The position numbers and the translations under genes were made by a program. Below are positions 49,789 through 61,755 of a stretch of DNA of 64,000 nucleotides, one piece after another (the stretch's first letter is position 1; the number at the start of each line of letters is the position of its first letter). This DNA comes from Archilochus colubris. Its lineage: Eukaryota > Chordata > Aves > Apodiformes > Trochilidae. The notes under the pieces are model-generated. The model was not told the DNA's origin. It searched no databases and was given only the letters and a program-made list of their open reading frames with translations. The DNA lies in contig CM041084.1 of assembly GCA_023079485.1 (NCBI GenBank), forward strand, positions 23,464,609-23,528,608. The letters are read 5' to 3'.

Positions 49789-52700
49789 CTTTTTCCTGAA
49801 AAAAGTTTATAGGAGAGCAGCATCTCCTTTTCTGATGCTCTTCCAAACTGTTCACTCATCACCCTTTGGCTGCCTCTAATTGTGTAGAGAATCAGCACCT
49901 TACCTTGCATTTAAAATAATACTTGGTCTCATTATTTGTAAGTCTTAGCTCAACTGATGTACTAAACATACTAGTTAGTGGTTGTCTGGTCAATTAATCT
50001 TAAGTGATGCCTCTAGCTGGTGAAAAAGCTTGAGCTCTTGATGTTGAAAATAACACCTTTTTCAGCTTTAACAACTCAGTGTTGTTGGGTGGCTTGGGAT
50101 CTTTAAAGGATGCTTCAGTTCATTGGATAAGTTCACCAGGGTTAAGTTCCAATAGGGAGCAATTTGTTTTATGTTGATTTTTGGTGAAAGAATATCCTAG
50201 CAATTCTCACCTTTGAGTCTCTGATTAGGGATTTTGTTACTTCAGTGGGAAAAGCCTTTTAGGAGAGGGTTGTTGGTGTTCCAGGGGAGACTGCAAGAGT
50301 GAGGAAAGGAGTGCTCACTACTTGAATGTTGGCTTTCAGAAAGCTGACACCATATCTACACTTAGGCCACCTTGCTGGTTAAAGAAAAATCTAAAATCTG
50401 ATAATTTTGTTTAAGGAAGGCAGATCTGTTACTTTTTTGCCTTCAAAAAATTAAAGTTTTGAACAGTTTGCCTTTTATTAAAATGAATTCTGAAGTCTGA
50501 ATTAAGAAGGTAAAACATTTGTAGTGCCACTCTCTACATTATGTTTACAAAGATGATTCTTCTTGTTTTAAAAATGGAGGTTTCCTATGTTATGTTTCTG
50601 AGTCTTTGGGGTTTTTGTTTTGTTTTGTTTTTTTGTTTGTTTGTTTGGGTTTTTGTTTTTTATTTGGGTTTTTTTTGTTTGTTTGTTTTTTTGGTTTTTT
50701 TTGCTTCTAGAGAAATAGTGTGGCAATGTATTTTAGTTTGTTATGAGAATTTCTGAATTCAAGAGGAGAAAGCTGTGAACCCAACATGCATTTATGTCAT
50801 AACTATATTGGTGAAGTGTTTACGTGACCTGCAACATGGAAGTCTGCACTATCTTCTTTGAAAAGTCTTAAATATCTTGCTGATTGTAATGGGCAGAACA
50901 AGCCACAGGGTACTATCTTTCTGTTCTTTGCCACTGTAATGTTGTAATGGCTTTTGAAAAATAATTGTTTTGGTAAAACATTGTTCTTGTTAAGTTGTTA
51001 TATTACATAATGGAAATCCTTTTTTGTTCTGTGAAGGAGGAGCTCAGAGAACTACGTGAGGAGCCAACTGATCCTCAAGCTCAGCAAGAAATAATTAACA
51101 GCATTGAGGAAGTTTATTTTTCCAATGATTCCTTTGATATTGTGAAGTATGAGTTAGAGGTAAGTTGCCTTCTTACAAGAAAGTACAGTAACATATAAAA
51201 AAGGGTCAAAAGTATGCTGACTTCAATAAGCTATTTTTCATTTTGTTTCTTATATCTTGCATTAATGCAAAATTGTCTTGAGGTTGTGTGGAGCTTTTAG
51301 CCTATAATACTTGTATGAAGTCTGTTTTTTATGTGGTAGGATTAATAACAGTCGTGCTAATAGGTGCTTCCTAATTTAAACTACTGTGAAAAAGCCAAAA
51401 TAGTTGCAGAAAAAAAATCCATTCTCACTGAATTTAATTTGTTGTTTATGTGCAGAGGCTTCCTCCAGTACTTAATCTTCAAGAACTGGAAGAGTACAGA
51501 GACAAATTAAAACAACAGCAAGCTGCTGTAAGTAAAGTTGTTTCCTCTGTACCCTCAAGCAATTTGTTGTATTGTCTCTTAAGTATAGCCAGAAGTGTAT
51601 TTGAAAAGGTTTAATTTTCTTAAACACATTAGATATTAAGCATTAATATTGTATTATGTGCTTTATAGTGGAAATTAGTATCAATAAATCATATAATAAT
51701 GTGAAATCACAGAAGTAAAATCTTGGTGAAAGGTATTGTAACAAGCAAAAAATGTACTATTTCTTTAGAAAATTGATTTTCTGAACGTTCAGCTTTTCAT
51801 ATGTATTACAAGAAAAGTTATACTGAGCAGAGTGCTGAATAGTGCGTTATTTGTTTTGAGTATCCTTTTTTTTTTTTTTTTTTTAGGGATTTCTGGCAAC
51901 ATAAAATGTTTTAAAAACTCCTTCCTTCGAGTTGCCATTTTATTTTTCATTTTCCAATTTGATAATTGTCCAGGAGAGTTTCTACTGAATACTGGTACAG
52001 CGTTAATATATAATAAAACAAACAAAATGTAACAATGAGTAATAAGTATAATTTGCTGGTGGGAAATTGGAGTTGCAGCTTCTGAAAAGTACTTGTTAAA
52101 TTGCAGACTCTTATTTTCCATTTATACATTTATTATTGTTTCATTGCTCTTTTAAAGATGAATAATGTGGTACAGAAACAAATGTATTTACTGTGGAAAT
52201 TGGAGAGCATCTGCAAGTACAATAACTAATAATCCTAATTCATGTCTTTAAATGAATTAAAGGTACAGAAGGAGAATGTTGCTTTGTTAAAAGTACACAG
52301 AGAATAAGTTTCTTCTGCCTAAGATTGGTTTTCCCAGAATAAGTATATGAAATTCAGGAAAGTATTAATGAGAAGCTGAGCAAATGAATATTTCATGTTT
52401 CTCACCAAGAGGTATAAGGAGAGAAGCTGGAAATGGGTGGTGGTTTTTTGTGTTATGTTGTGTCAGGCTATTATCTATAGCTGATACAGGAATTTAGAAG
52501 AGTAGTTCAGAGAATTTCAGCTTCCATTTTTCTTTACTATTAAGCACGCAAATGGGTGTGAATTATAGGTGGTAGAGCTTTGATCTTCTTCCTGACTGCT
52601 ACCATCTACTTTAACACAGCTCATTTTGGTTATGCCTTTGGTTTTGGGGTCAGTATAGACTCCAAATTTTGTTTTTGTTTTCATAAAATCATCAAGGTTG

Positions 52701-55700
52701 GAAAAGACCCCTAAGTGTCCAAGTGTCGATTGTCAACTTTTCCATTACATTTTTCCATTCCATTGGGTGGATTCCAACTCACTCAAGACTTCTTCAATAT
52801 GTATATCGTAACAGCTTTAATTTTTCTAATGATCTTGTACAGACAATTTGAATTAGAAGTCTTTTTAGTTTTATGTCTGTTTGGCTTAATTTCAATTAGT
52901 ATATTGATATCCTCAGCTGTTCTTTTTTTCTTCAGGAGCTGGTACACCTGGTGTGATTAGGAAAGAGAAAACTGTTTCCGAGAAAATTATTTGGTTCTCT
53001 CAAATAACTTATTTTTCACTGCAGCCACATTCATTGCTAGCAGTTAAATTCTGGATTCCAAAATTAAGAATTAAAAAATAAATCAAAATGCCAAAAGGAG
53101 TTGAACAATTTGGAAGTGAATGAAAGTAACTTGGGATAATATTGCTCATTGGAAGCAGTGGAAAGATAACAGCCTCAGAGCTCAGAAAAGTAGTATCTCT
53201 AAATTCAAGGAAATCACAATGACAATGACAAAATGGCAATGTTGAGGTCGTTACTAGTCAGGGGTAACTGAAAGCAATGTAAAAATGGAAAATTAAACAC
53301 ATCTTTTATTCATGTGCACTGCTTGTTGAATGAATCCCATTAACAGTGAAGAATGAAACCATGAGATTTGTACTGGGATAATGTGTGACTAGCAGGTATA
53401 TCCCAGTCCTAAAGTTTTTACAGGTACAGGCCTACTTGGGAAGAACAGGTTGTAAAAGAAAGGTGAATGTTTCCCAAGATATAGACTGTTCAGTTAAGAA
53501 AAGTTCTTTAAAGCCCCAAGGTCATGTAGGCTTGTGTAGCCTGGTAATATCCTTTCCTGCCCAACCCTGCTTTGAAGTGGTTCTCTTGCTGTCCTGCAGA
53601 AGAAAGCTTTCGTACTTACAGAACAGCTAAGAGGTTTTATAAGAATTCTGCGATTCTGGCCATCTTCTAATATGGAAGGAGGAAAGCAGAGATAGATTTA
53701 TGTCCCTTGTCAAGGTTGCCAGCTGATAATACTGGAGTGCTCTGAAGACCATTTGTGTGCAGATACTCTCCAAAGGGATGGGAGCTGACTTGATGGAACC
53801 ATTTTAAGTTTGTTACAGGAATGCTGACCGAAGATCCCAGCTTCATGCCAAGTCTGACTAAGCAGTCAAGTATATAAAAATCTCCTCATCTACTATTCCT
53901 AGTAGTGCATTGTGGGCTGGCTGACTGTCATAGCCAGTTTTGTTTTATTTTCATTTCTAGGAGTATTATTCCCCAAGAAGAATATAGAGGAATACCAATA
54001 ATTTCTTTGAAATATTTGAAACTGTTTTTTCCTAAATGTTTGTAGTCCCTGATGAAAAACAAACCAAAACAAAATGCACTGTTCTCAAGCTTGTGTTTTT
54101 ATGACTGTTACTGTTGGATTTATTTTATTTTTGATAAGGGTTTGTTTGTGCACAAGAGACTGATGAAGATAGCAATGCCCATTTTATAATTCAGTTTAGA
54201 CAGCAGCTCTCAGTAGCATTCCACTTACTGATAGTTGAGACAAATTGAAAAAAATTTAAAATATCCATGTTCTTTGTACTAGAAGGGCTATAATGTGCAC
54301 AGAGTGAATATTCATTTTGACACAGTATCAGTCTGAAAGGTAGGTATTCTTAGGGCTTTCTTAGATCTCCATGGTAGATTGTTAACTTAAATTTGTACTC
54401 TAGCAATAGCATAAGCAAAATGTAAACAGTTATAGTGTTCCATATTATTTCTGTTTTCCATTGTAGCATGTTCTTTAACAAGGAGGAATGTAAGGGATTG
54501 AATTTAAAAATGTCTGCTGATTCTTAGATGGAGTTGTGAACGTTTTTCTTACCTAGTTTCTTAGGAAAGCTGATTCTCAGATTGTAATTTTCTAGGATTT
54601 TTTTACCTTGTTACATATTTATTAATAAATTTGAAAACTGCAGAATTAAATGATACAGCATCACAAACTTGTAGAACTTAATTTAATATAGAGATGGCCT
54701 TCTTAATCAGAATTGCTATGTTTCACATATATTATGTGAATACCTTTCTTTTTAGGTATCTAAGAAAGTTGCAGACTTGATTCTTGAAAAACAGCCTGCA
54801 TATGTTGAGGTAAGACAGCTAACAGTGACTTCTTAAGACTAAACTACTCCATTCTGTGTGGCTATAATGCTGTTGTTTCATTGGGGATTAAATCTAGCAA
54901 TTTGTTAGTAGACATGTAGAGCCTGGTTGGAAATAGCTGTCTGTATATGCTAAGCCTATATCTGTAGAGTGAAAAGAGACAAGGGGCTACAGAGCTCTAG
55001 GGTGTTGGGATGATGAAGTCTTCAGCATATGACCATTTTAGGAAGGATTTCTAAAAACATGTATTCATAACCTTGACCAATACCTGTAATGGATTGGAAC
55101 AGGTGCCTGTGTTTAGGAAAAGTTTCAGGTTTTTTCTGTAAGAAGAAATAGCAATGACCTTTCATAAAAGAGCACTTAACCAGAAACCTGCCACTAATCT
55201 CAGGCAGTTGTGAGAGAAAACATCTAAGGGAAGACTGAGCTGGAAATAGAGCCTCAACATGTCAATGATCTCTGAGAACAAAATAAAGTAAAACTGCTTT
55301 AATAGCTTGAAGCAGAGTATTCACCGAATCACAGTGTTACCATGGTTGGTAAAGAGTTCAAGATCATGGAGAAAATGTGGGGGAGTCACGGTGTGAACCT
55401 CATTCCTAGTATGAAGTAGTGATCTAACATACATTACTGTGGGCTGAGACAGACATGGCACAGACACAAGGCAAGATTTGTGACTTCCCCTTCCCCTTAG
55501 AAGGAAAGGCAGACTTCAGGAACAAGCAATGGGTGAAAAACTGTCTTTGAGAAGGGACAAATGTGTTCAGCCCTAAATGCTGGATGGAAGATTCCATCTC
55601 TGGGGACCTTTGGGCTGCACTCTCTCTCTGTGCCTCTCCATCCATTCACGTGCAAAGGACAGATTTTACAGAATCTAAGAGGCAGAACGTGGAATGGAGT

Positions 55701-58700
55701 TGGTCCTTATCATACGTATTTCCTTGTGTAAAAAGGAACAATGGCCTTTTGAAATTTGCTAAGTGCATTAATGACAAGTATTTACTGAGGAAAGTAATTT
55801 ATTTTGGTTTCTCAAGATGTTATGCATAATGGCAACTAGCTGTAATTGTTCCAAAAGGATCATTGCTAACATAAAGGAGGAAGTAGTTTTGATGAAAGAT
55901 GAAGCTCTGTAGTGGGTCAGAATTTAATTACTTGTATATTTATCTACTGACCAGAAGCTGAACTTAAACTGAATTAAAGTTTCCCATGGAAAGCACTTAA
56001 AACATTTTGGAATTATAAGCAGTATTTCAAAGAAAAGTGTTTTTGGGTTTCTTTTTTTTTTTTAGTGTGGGGAAAGCATTCACTTTTCTGAAGTGTTGTT
56101 CCTAACAAAAGATATCATAATAGACATGTTAATTTATATATTTTTAAAAATATTTCGTTTGTGGTAGGCACTTCACAAAGTAAAAATCAATCTAAATTCA
56201 GGTCACCTGTGCTGAAGAATTTTCAGCTGAAATTCAACAGGATACCGTTAATGTTCATTAGGAAGTGACATCTATTAAATTGGTGGAACACAAGTGCTTC
56301 TAAACAAGACAATGCTGTATGAACCATGTTTTTCTTAAATGTAATTTAAAATTTATGCTGCTGCTGCTGAAGCTTTGATTATTCTTCTGTGGGGCACTAG
56401 TGGCATAGAGATTCTTAGGCTAAAATGTAGAGGGTCCCACTGTGACGAAAATCGATTTCAAATATCTTTCTTCAAAAGAGAACTGCATTTTAAAAGGTAG
56501 TTTATATTAATGTTACTTTCCAGTGCTTAGCATGTATAAAATTATGAAACAAATAATAAATAAAGTAACTCTACAAAGTCATTGTAACATCTCAAGAGAA
56601 ACCTAATCACTTGTCTTTCCTGCTGTTTAGCACATCTTTAATTTGTGTGTTTATTTAACCTGTTGTCTTTCTGTAGGAACTTGAACGTGTTACATCGTTG
56701 CAGGCTGGCCTTCAGTTAGCAGCTGTTATTTGTACTAATGGAAGAAGGTATCTTGCTTAAATAATGGCATAGATTGAAAGTGGGAAAATGTTTTTCAGAA
56801 GAAATCTGTAAACCCAGGCAGTTTTTTTGCAGATAGTATTTCCTGTTTCTGTGCTGAATGGAATTAGCAATAATAGTTAAAGATACTGAAACAAATACCA
56901 GCTGCTTTCTCTCTTGCAGCAAGAACTCCTAAAAGTTCTTTTTTCATTTGGGAGCTCCCTTCAAAACAGGAACCTCTTGAGATATACCACTGATGCACAG
57001 ACAAGTTCTGCAGAAGGGGAAATGCACCTTTGTAGTAGTCTGTGTTGGTATGATCTCGATTTTTGCATTTCCCTAACAATGCTGCTGTTCTTGGTGTTCA
57101 GTATGTATTTTGATGGATGTTAGAATTTATTAGCAATAAATTTTAGTTTGCAAATTGTCAAAGATTGTTAATTTTGAACTCTTGCAGACACTTGAATATA
57201 GCAAAGGAAGGCTTCACACAAACTAGTCTGGGGCTTCTAGCAAATCAAAGGAAACGACAGTTGCTTATTGGACTGCTAAAGTCTCTGAGAACAATAAAAA
57301 CACTGGTAGGTACAGTTGCTTTTATTCACCTGCAAAATATTTTTGTTATTTTTTCTGCACTTATCACTCTTTGTTTTTTTGTTTGTTTGTTTTGTTTTGT
57401 TTAGCAAAGAACTGATGTGCGTTTGAGTGAGATGCTGGAGGTAAGTCCCTGCCAGATTGCTACAATTTGAAGCTATTGTAAGTCTACTTGTGTCAGTCAT
57501 CTTGATTTTGTCCCTTCTTTTCTTCCTCTTGCAAACAGGCTGTGGGTGTGTGCATGTGGATAAATTATATATATAAATTTTTTGTAAATGTCACAAGAAA
57601 TGTTTCATTTCAAATTAGATAACCCCTATGCCAGAGAGGGAGTGTCTTCTGTCAGATATTCAGTTCTGCCTTTAGAACTGGGCACTGAGGCTTGAGTTAG
57701 TTCAGTATATGGACTGCTGCTTCCCTCTCTACCATCAACCTACAGTTCTACTCTGTCCTTAGCTTGATATTTGGAAGAAAAATGGAAGTGAGATTTAGCT
57801 GATTGGTTATTTACTGTGCCTGAATAAAGTACTTCTGCTGGTATATTGCTTTACAAATGTATATATAGGCCCCCTACTTAGTATATTATTTGTAAGTTTT
57901 GTTGCTTCTGTCCTTACTCATTGGACTTCATTTTTATTAGTCAGTTATAGTCATGCTATGCAGGCCATGACACTGAAAATTCTTGTGATACAGTATGTGT
58001 ACTGCCTGAAAATGTAGGTACTACACAGAGCACAAATAAGGTCTTGTCTTATGGTGATTAATTGTATGGAAGACAGCTTCAGGACTTTATTGACAACTAT
58101 ATTTTAGTAGTAGTATAAATACTAGTGTAACAATTTTAACTTGCTAATTTGCCAAGTAATTACAGGTAATACTAGGTGGAATGTCATTATGATAATTCTT
58201 CATTACTAATTTGGAAATTTGAGTCTTAATAACTTTTAAGTTAACCCTGTCTCAGCACATTTTCTCATTCTTTACCTAGCAAGAATGTATTAATTACAGG
58301 CTGCAGGAGCCTTGCCTTCTGCTCAGCAAGCCCTGTACAATGATCACCTTTTCATTTCTTTGCTGTATTTTATTGCCAGGAAGTCAGTTCTTTGCTGTCT
58401 ACTGGTAAGAGTTGTGTTGAGAGAGAGATCTGGGCATTACATTAACACACAGACCCTAATGCCTGGTTATCATAATTTGCCAGGGATGTTTAAATGTTAA
58501 GGGCTAGAGGGGCCCTTTCTGGCTAAGCAGGGTTTCAAAACTATACTCAGTGTCTGCTTCAAAGAGAGTATCCCAGATAGTGGCCAATTCTTTATGCCAA
58601 AAAGTAGCTTGGAATATGTAGGAAAGCTATTAGTAGTCATTCACAAAAGAACATTTAGATAAGGGATCCCAATTTAAAAAAGAGCAGACACAAAGCTATA

Positions 58701-61700
58701 GTAGCTTACGGGGGTGAGCTGCACCTGGAGTATATTAGTAATATATGCCATGCAAGCAGGCTTTCATATTAGGGCTTTGTAAGACTTAATGGAGCACATA
58801 CCAGGTTTCCAATGGAGAAAGATGCAAAGAGCTGTAAATGCAGCAATCATTTTAGACCAATGTAGTGTTCTGTTTTCATCTAATGGATAATGCGGGGGTT
58901 TTGTGTGTGTGTGTTTTAGCTAAACTTGATCTGCATTAGAATGCTGCTGTTAAAATGAATTTCATTTCAGAAACTCCACTATGGTAATAGCCAAATATAA
59001 ATTGCCCATGTGTTTTTACTCTTCAATCAATGACTTTGACATTCCAGTAAGAGCTTTGCATTTGAGTTCTCTGAAGCATGTAATATAGCTAATGTAATTA
59101 GGACAAAAAAAGAAAGCTCTTGTCTATTAAGGAAGGTTTTTCTTCTTCCAAGAGTCTTTCTGTTCTCACATCTAATAGAATAAAAAATAGTAGCTATACT
59201 AAGACAATGCTCCTGTTCTGTTGGCAAGAACTTGGGGTTTTACATTTGTGTGCGTATGTTTTGGTTTTGTCCTGGCATCTTCATCTACTTTCTGATTGAT
59301 CTGTCAACCTATTGAATCTTCTTCCAATAAATTAGAACAGTTTTTCCACATTCTTTTTCTAAAGTTTGTTCTTTTTGTCTTGGTTCTTTGTGTGAGGCAG
59401 TTGTCTATACATTAATTTCTAACTTGATAGAATGTATTAAAAAAAATGGCATTTAGGAGTAATGGAGTGTCTTGCTTGTGTCTGTTTAGTTTTTTTAAAC
59501 TATGGCAAGAGCCTGCCAGTGCCAGTTTACCTTTTTTCTTGTTTATGAATATATCATATCATATTAACAAAGGTTTGAAAGTTAACTGGCAAGTTTTTAG
59601 TTGTTTTGTAATAAAAACTTTGTTTTGTGTGAAAGAGTAAGGAAACAAGACAAGATCTATGTATAAGGTAATGTAATACATAGTATTTTCAGATGTTGCT
59701 AAGATCTTATCTAATTCTAAACTGCTTGCACATTAAGTCTACAATAGTCTCACTCATTTCCTTTAACTTTACTATAGTTTTGAGAGGCAAAATATTTTGT
59801 TCTTAAACTTTAAGCGTGCAAGCAAAAGTGGGTGTTGCAGTTTGCTTCAAAAGCCAGATTATCTTTCCATTGTGTTTATCCAAAGGAAGAGGACTATCCA
59901 GGAGCTATTCAGCTGTGCTTGGAGTGCCAGAAAGCTGCCAGCACTTTCAAACACTACAGTTGTATAAGGTAAGGTGATATTGTGCAGGTTTCAGCTTCTG
60001 TATGATTTTATTTGTAAATAGTATGAAACAGTGTTCATTAATTCTCATTCTCTAAAGCAGCTTTGATTGAAATTTCATTTTCTGCTTAAAAAAGTAAAAT
60101 GGAGGTATTTATAAAAGCATAAGCATCCTCAGTAGTTTCTCCCCTACCACTACCAACCAGTCTTCACAATCATAACACTATGCAATCCATATGTGAACTT
60201 TGTAACTGTTATATTATTTTATGAGGACCTGTGCTGAATAGAGATTAAGTTAGTCAAATGTGATTACCTGCAATATTCAAAAAAATCATTTCTGGAGCCC
60301 AGGAAGTTTTCCAGCCCTACATGGCAGTAATTGAGCAAGTTCTTCACAAGTGTGAGCATCTAAATTGCCTGAGTGAGGTGAAAAACCCATGTGTGTTTTT
60401 AATTTAATTAAAAAAGGTAAAGAAATTAGCAGCAGCATGTTCATGACATTTATTTGAAAGGAATCATAGTCTTGTGTTTATATGGTTCTCGCTGCCATAG
60501 GAGGCCTCTGCATTTTCATAGGATTTAGAGCAGTACAATTGCTGAATTTCTCTGTGCAGAGACTACCTATGTGTTTCAAAGTTTTTTGCTAATATTAGCA
60601 GCTGCTATATTTTAGACCAATTAATTTACAGATGTAAATCAACTATGTATTTATACACAGGGGTGGTGATCTATGCTGTACCTACGTATAAAATGGAAAA
60701 AGGAGTGATCCTTTGCACAGAGTATTACTCCTGTTCTAATGTCTTCTTGCTGCCTAAAAGAACTGACCAGCAGGAAATGCTCATGAACTCTGGCAGTAGT
60801 AACATGAAATTGTTGTGGAGGCTTTTCTGTTTGCAGGCTTGTCACACATGGAGAAACAGAAAAGAAATCTTGGCTACTTGATTTGGGGGTTAATTCCATC
60901 TCTCTGTGATACAGTTTTTTCTATTTTTTGAACCTTTCTTCGAAGGTGTTGTATTCAGGTTATCTAAAAGATCTGAAAAAGGATGGGTGACAGGCATATG
61001 ATTTAAGTAGAGAGAATTGATGGGGAAGCCAGAATCTATCTTTCAGTAGTTAATGTAATAATTCCCTTAGGAGGAGATTAAGAGCATATAAGTAAATTGT
61101 CTCGAATCAGATATGGTGATTATCCCATGAAAACTCTGCTTTCCATGCTGAAGAAAATATGCTGCCTACTTCTTTGTTGCTTCAACCCTTCCAAACAAAA
61201 GGTCTTAAAAAGATTTTGAAAATTGTGTAAACTTCTTTATTTTCTATAGTGGTTCTGAGCAACAGGTAAAAGTTCCTATACCATGGTTTGCCAAAGACTT
61301 GATAGTCCTGACCTTCCTGATAATGGTCTTTTGTAGACTAGAGTGCCAAATCAGAACATTTAGATCATGAGTTTCTTGGGGCCTTGAATGCTTGGCTAAA
61401 TTCCAGCAGGCTGGGGTTGTCTTGGCTTTCTTAACACTTCTGCTTCATAAACCTAGGTTTATGTGCTGCTCCAGCAGCTTTTTAAATTCGAAATATTAAG
61501 CATACTGTGAATGAAAGAATTAAGTGCCTTTCTTTAGTAACAATAGTGTGGTGATACCAGTCTGACACAGTGACAGCAGGTTAATGGTTTATGATAATTG
61601 ATTCCTGTGGCTCGGTAGCAGGCAAATGTTTTTTTTTAACATAAAACTTTGAGTGAAATGTTAATATGATGAGTAGTTTGATTTCAAACATTCTTTTTTC

Positions 61701-61755
61701 TTTCATTACTAGTGAGTTGAATTCAAAACTGCAAGACACCTTGGAGCAAATAGAG
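38734..61755 (+). CDS. VPS50: VPS50 (syndetin, CCDC132), N-terminal 234 codons over ten exons; continues past right edge
   Basis: Exons 38734-38766, 40921-40989, 51037-51159, 51456-51527, 54756-54809, 56677-56747, 57188-57305, 57405-57440, 59886-59968 and 61713-61755 join in phase to 702 nt. The product begins [20 protein letters not shown] and ends at [13 protein letters not shown], matching vertebrate syndetin (about 964 residues) almost residue for residue. Syndetin replaces VPS54 in the EARP complex with VPS51, VPS52 and VPS53, a tether returning endocytosed receptors to the cell surface and needed for dense-core vesicle maturation. The N-terminal part seen is the largely helical complex-assembly region (VPS54_N-like), rich in leucine and charged residues. 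The next exon is not within 61756-64000. Neighbour HEPACAM2 is divergent; on the right CALCR is expected by synteny. Confidence 0.96.
38767..40920 (+). other. VPS50 intron 1
   Basis: Starts inside the CpG island, then turns AT-rich. Nothing further recognised. Confidence 0.6.
40921..40989 (+). CDS. VPS50: VPS50 exon 2
   Basis: Acceptor TTTTAAAG, donor AAG|GTATGA; encodes [20 protein letters not shown] plus PTK. Phase 0 at both ends, so skipping would keep the frame. Confidence 0.92.
42492..42680. repeat. Left arm of a long inverted repeat
   Basis: Pairs with 43457-43647 in inverse orientation. The core 42525-42609 matches the reverse complement of 43530-43614 at 79 of 85 positions by hand count without gaps; similarity continues more weakly on both sides to near-equal arm lengths. 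Confidence 0.85.
43457..43647. repeat. Right arm of a long inverted repeat
   Basis: Inverse partner of 42492-42680, with a 776-bp spacer. The outer tract TGTGAGTGCATA (left, 42656-42667) reappears as TATGCACTCACA (43470-43481) on the right, showing that the similarity extends past the core. Confidence 0.85.
44375..44460. repeat. AT-rich low-complexity tract
   Basis: Runs of ATAT and TATTTA type sequence with almost no G or C. Confidence 0.6.
45246..47360 (-). mobile_element. Long CR1 LINE copy, about 2.1 kb, internally deleted
   Basis: Inverted CR1 tail at 45246 (AATCACAGAGTGTTAGGGGT), then on the minus strand reverse-transcriptase relics: [13 protein letters not shown] near 46050, [15 protein letters not shown] and [20 protein letters not shown] at 45700-45870, [14 protein letters not shown] at about 45590-45620, and [19 protein letters not shown] at 45340-45410. 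The frame shifts several times, and the stretch normally between EYCVQFW and YKYVKGE is deleted. 5'-truncated, antisense in the VPS50 intron, not mobile. Confidence 0.9.
48437..48540 (-). mobile_element. CR1 3' fragment
   Basis: CAGAATCACAGAATGTTAGG followed by GATTGGAAGGGACCTCTGGA and TAGTCCAACTTCTCTGCC is the inverted CR1 end; good match, so a fairly young insertion. Confidence 0.9.
49190..49700. promoter_or_regulatory. CpG-rich block inside VPS50 intron 2
   Basis: About 500 bp of GC-rich, CpG-dense sequence with repeated GGGTCCGG-type words stands in AT-rich intron. Open frames of up to 255 codons across it (49112-49879 plus) look like base-composition artefacts: no domain, and one end reads through the (TG)n tract. 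It could be an alternative VPS50 or non-coding RNA promoter, or an orphan CpG island. Confidence 0.5.
49748..49785. repeat. (TG)19 microsatellite
   Basis: Uninterrupted TG dinucleotides over 38 bp; likely polymorphic and able to adopt Z-DNA. Confidence 0.95.
50605..50705. repeat. T/G-rich simple tract (TTTG)n
   Basis: Irregular repeats of GTTT and GGGTTTTT about 430 bp upstream of the next exon acceptor. Confidence 0.8.
51037..51159 (+). CDS. VPS50: VPS50 exon 3
   Basis: Acceptor CTGTGAAG, donor GAG|GTAAGT; encodes [10 protein letters not shown]...[22 protein letters not shown]. Preceded by a 10-kb intron. Confidence 0.95.
51456..51527 (+). CDS. VPS50: VPS50 exon 4
   Basis: Acceptor TATGTGCAG, donor GCT|GTAAGT; encodes [20 protein letters not shown] plus QQAA, the start of a coiled coil. 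Confidence 0.95.
52680..52735 (-). mobile_element. CR1 3' fragment
   Basis: CATAAAATCATCAAGGTTGG then AAAAGACCCCTAAGTGTCCA is the inverted end of a CR1 subfamily. Confidence 0.75.
54756..54809 (+). CDS. VPS50: VPS50 exon 5
   Basis: Acceptor TTTTTAG, donor GAG|GTAAGA; encodes [18 protein letters not shown], identical to mammals at nearly all positions. Confidence 0.95.
56677..56747 (+). CDS. VPS50: VPS50 exon 6
   Basis: Acceptor TTTCTGTAG, donor AGAAG|GTATCT; encodes [20 protein letters not shown] plus NGR, ending in phase 2. Confidence 0.95.
57188..57305 (+). CDS. VPS50: VPS50 exon 7
   Basis: Acceptor CTCTTGCAG, donor CTG|GTAGGT; encodes [20 protein letters not shown] and [19 protein letters not shown]. 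Only 99 nt of intron separates it from exon 8. Confidence 0.95.
57405..57440 (+). CDS. VPS50: VPS50 exon 8, 36-nt micro-exon
   Basis: Acceptor TTTGTTTAG, donor GAG|GTAAGT; encodes [12 protein letters not shown]. Phase 0 at both ends, so it can be skipped without a frameshift. Confidence 0.93.
59886..59968 (+). CDS. VPS50: VPS50 exon 9
   Basis: Acceptor ATCCAAAG, donor ATAAG|GTAAGG; encodes [20 protein letters not shown] and FKHYSCI, ending in phase 2. Confidence 0.95.
61713..61755 (+). CDS. VPS50: VPS50 exon 10 (last in window)
   Basis: Acceptor CATTACTAG, donor GAG|GTAAGA; completes the serine codon and encodes [14 protein letters not shown]. The next exon (starting EQLDVALSK in mammals) was searched for by eye to 64000 and not found. 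Confidence 0.93.

Larger units (their letters stand above)
40990..51036 (+). other. VPS50 intron 2 (10 kb)
   Basis: Contains an inverted repeat pair (42492-43647), a 2.1-kb CR1 copy (45246-47360), a CR1 end (48437-48540), a GC-rich CpG-dense block (49190-49700) followed by a (TG)19 microsatellite, and a T/G-rich simple tract (50605-50705). The rest is AT-rich without recognisable content. Confidence 0.65.
51160..59885 (+). other. VPS50 introns 3-8, non-coding content
   Basis: Introns 51160-51455, 51528-54755, 54810-56676, 56748-57187, 57306-57404 and 57441-59885. Only a CR1 remnant (52680-52735), a doubtful CR1-like piece near 55325 and poly-T runs are recognised. Confidence 0.6.

Noticed and set aside
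49112..49879. 255-codon open frame in VPS50 intron 2
   Set aside because: Covers the CpG-rich block and translates the (TG)n tract as alternating Cys-Val; overlapping frames of similar length exist on both strands, as expected from composition.
55325..55400. Possible CR1 3' end (AATCACAGTGTTACCATGG)
   Set aside because: Only about 40 bp resemble CR1 and the following sequence does not; too weak to call.
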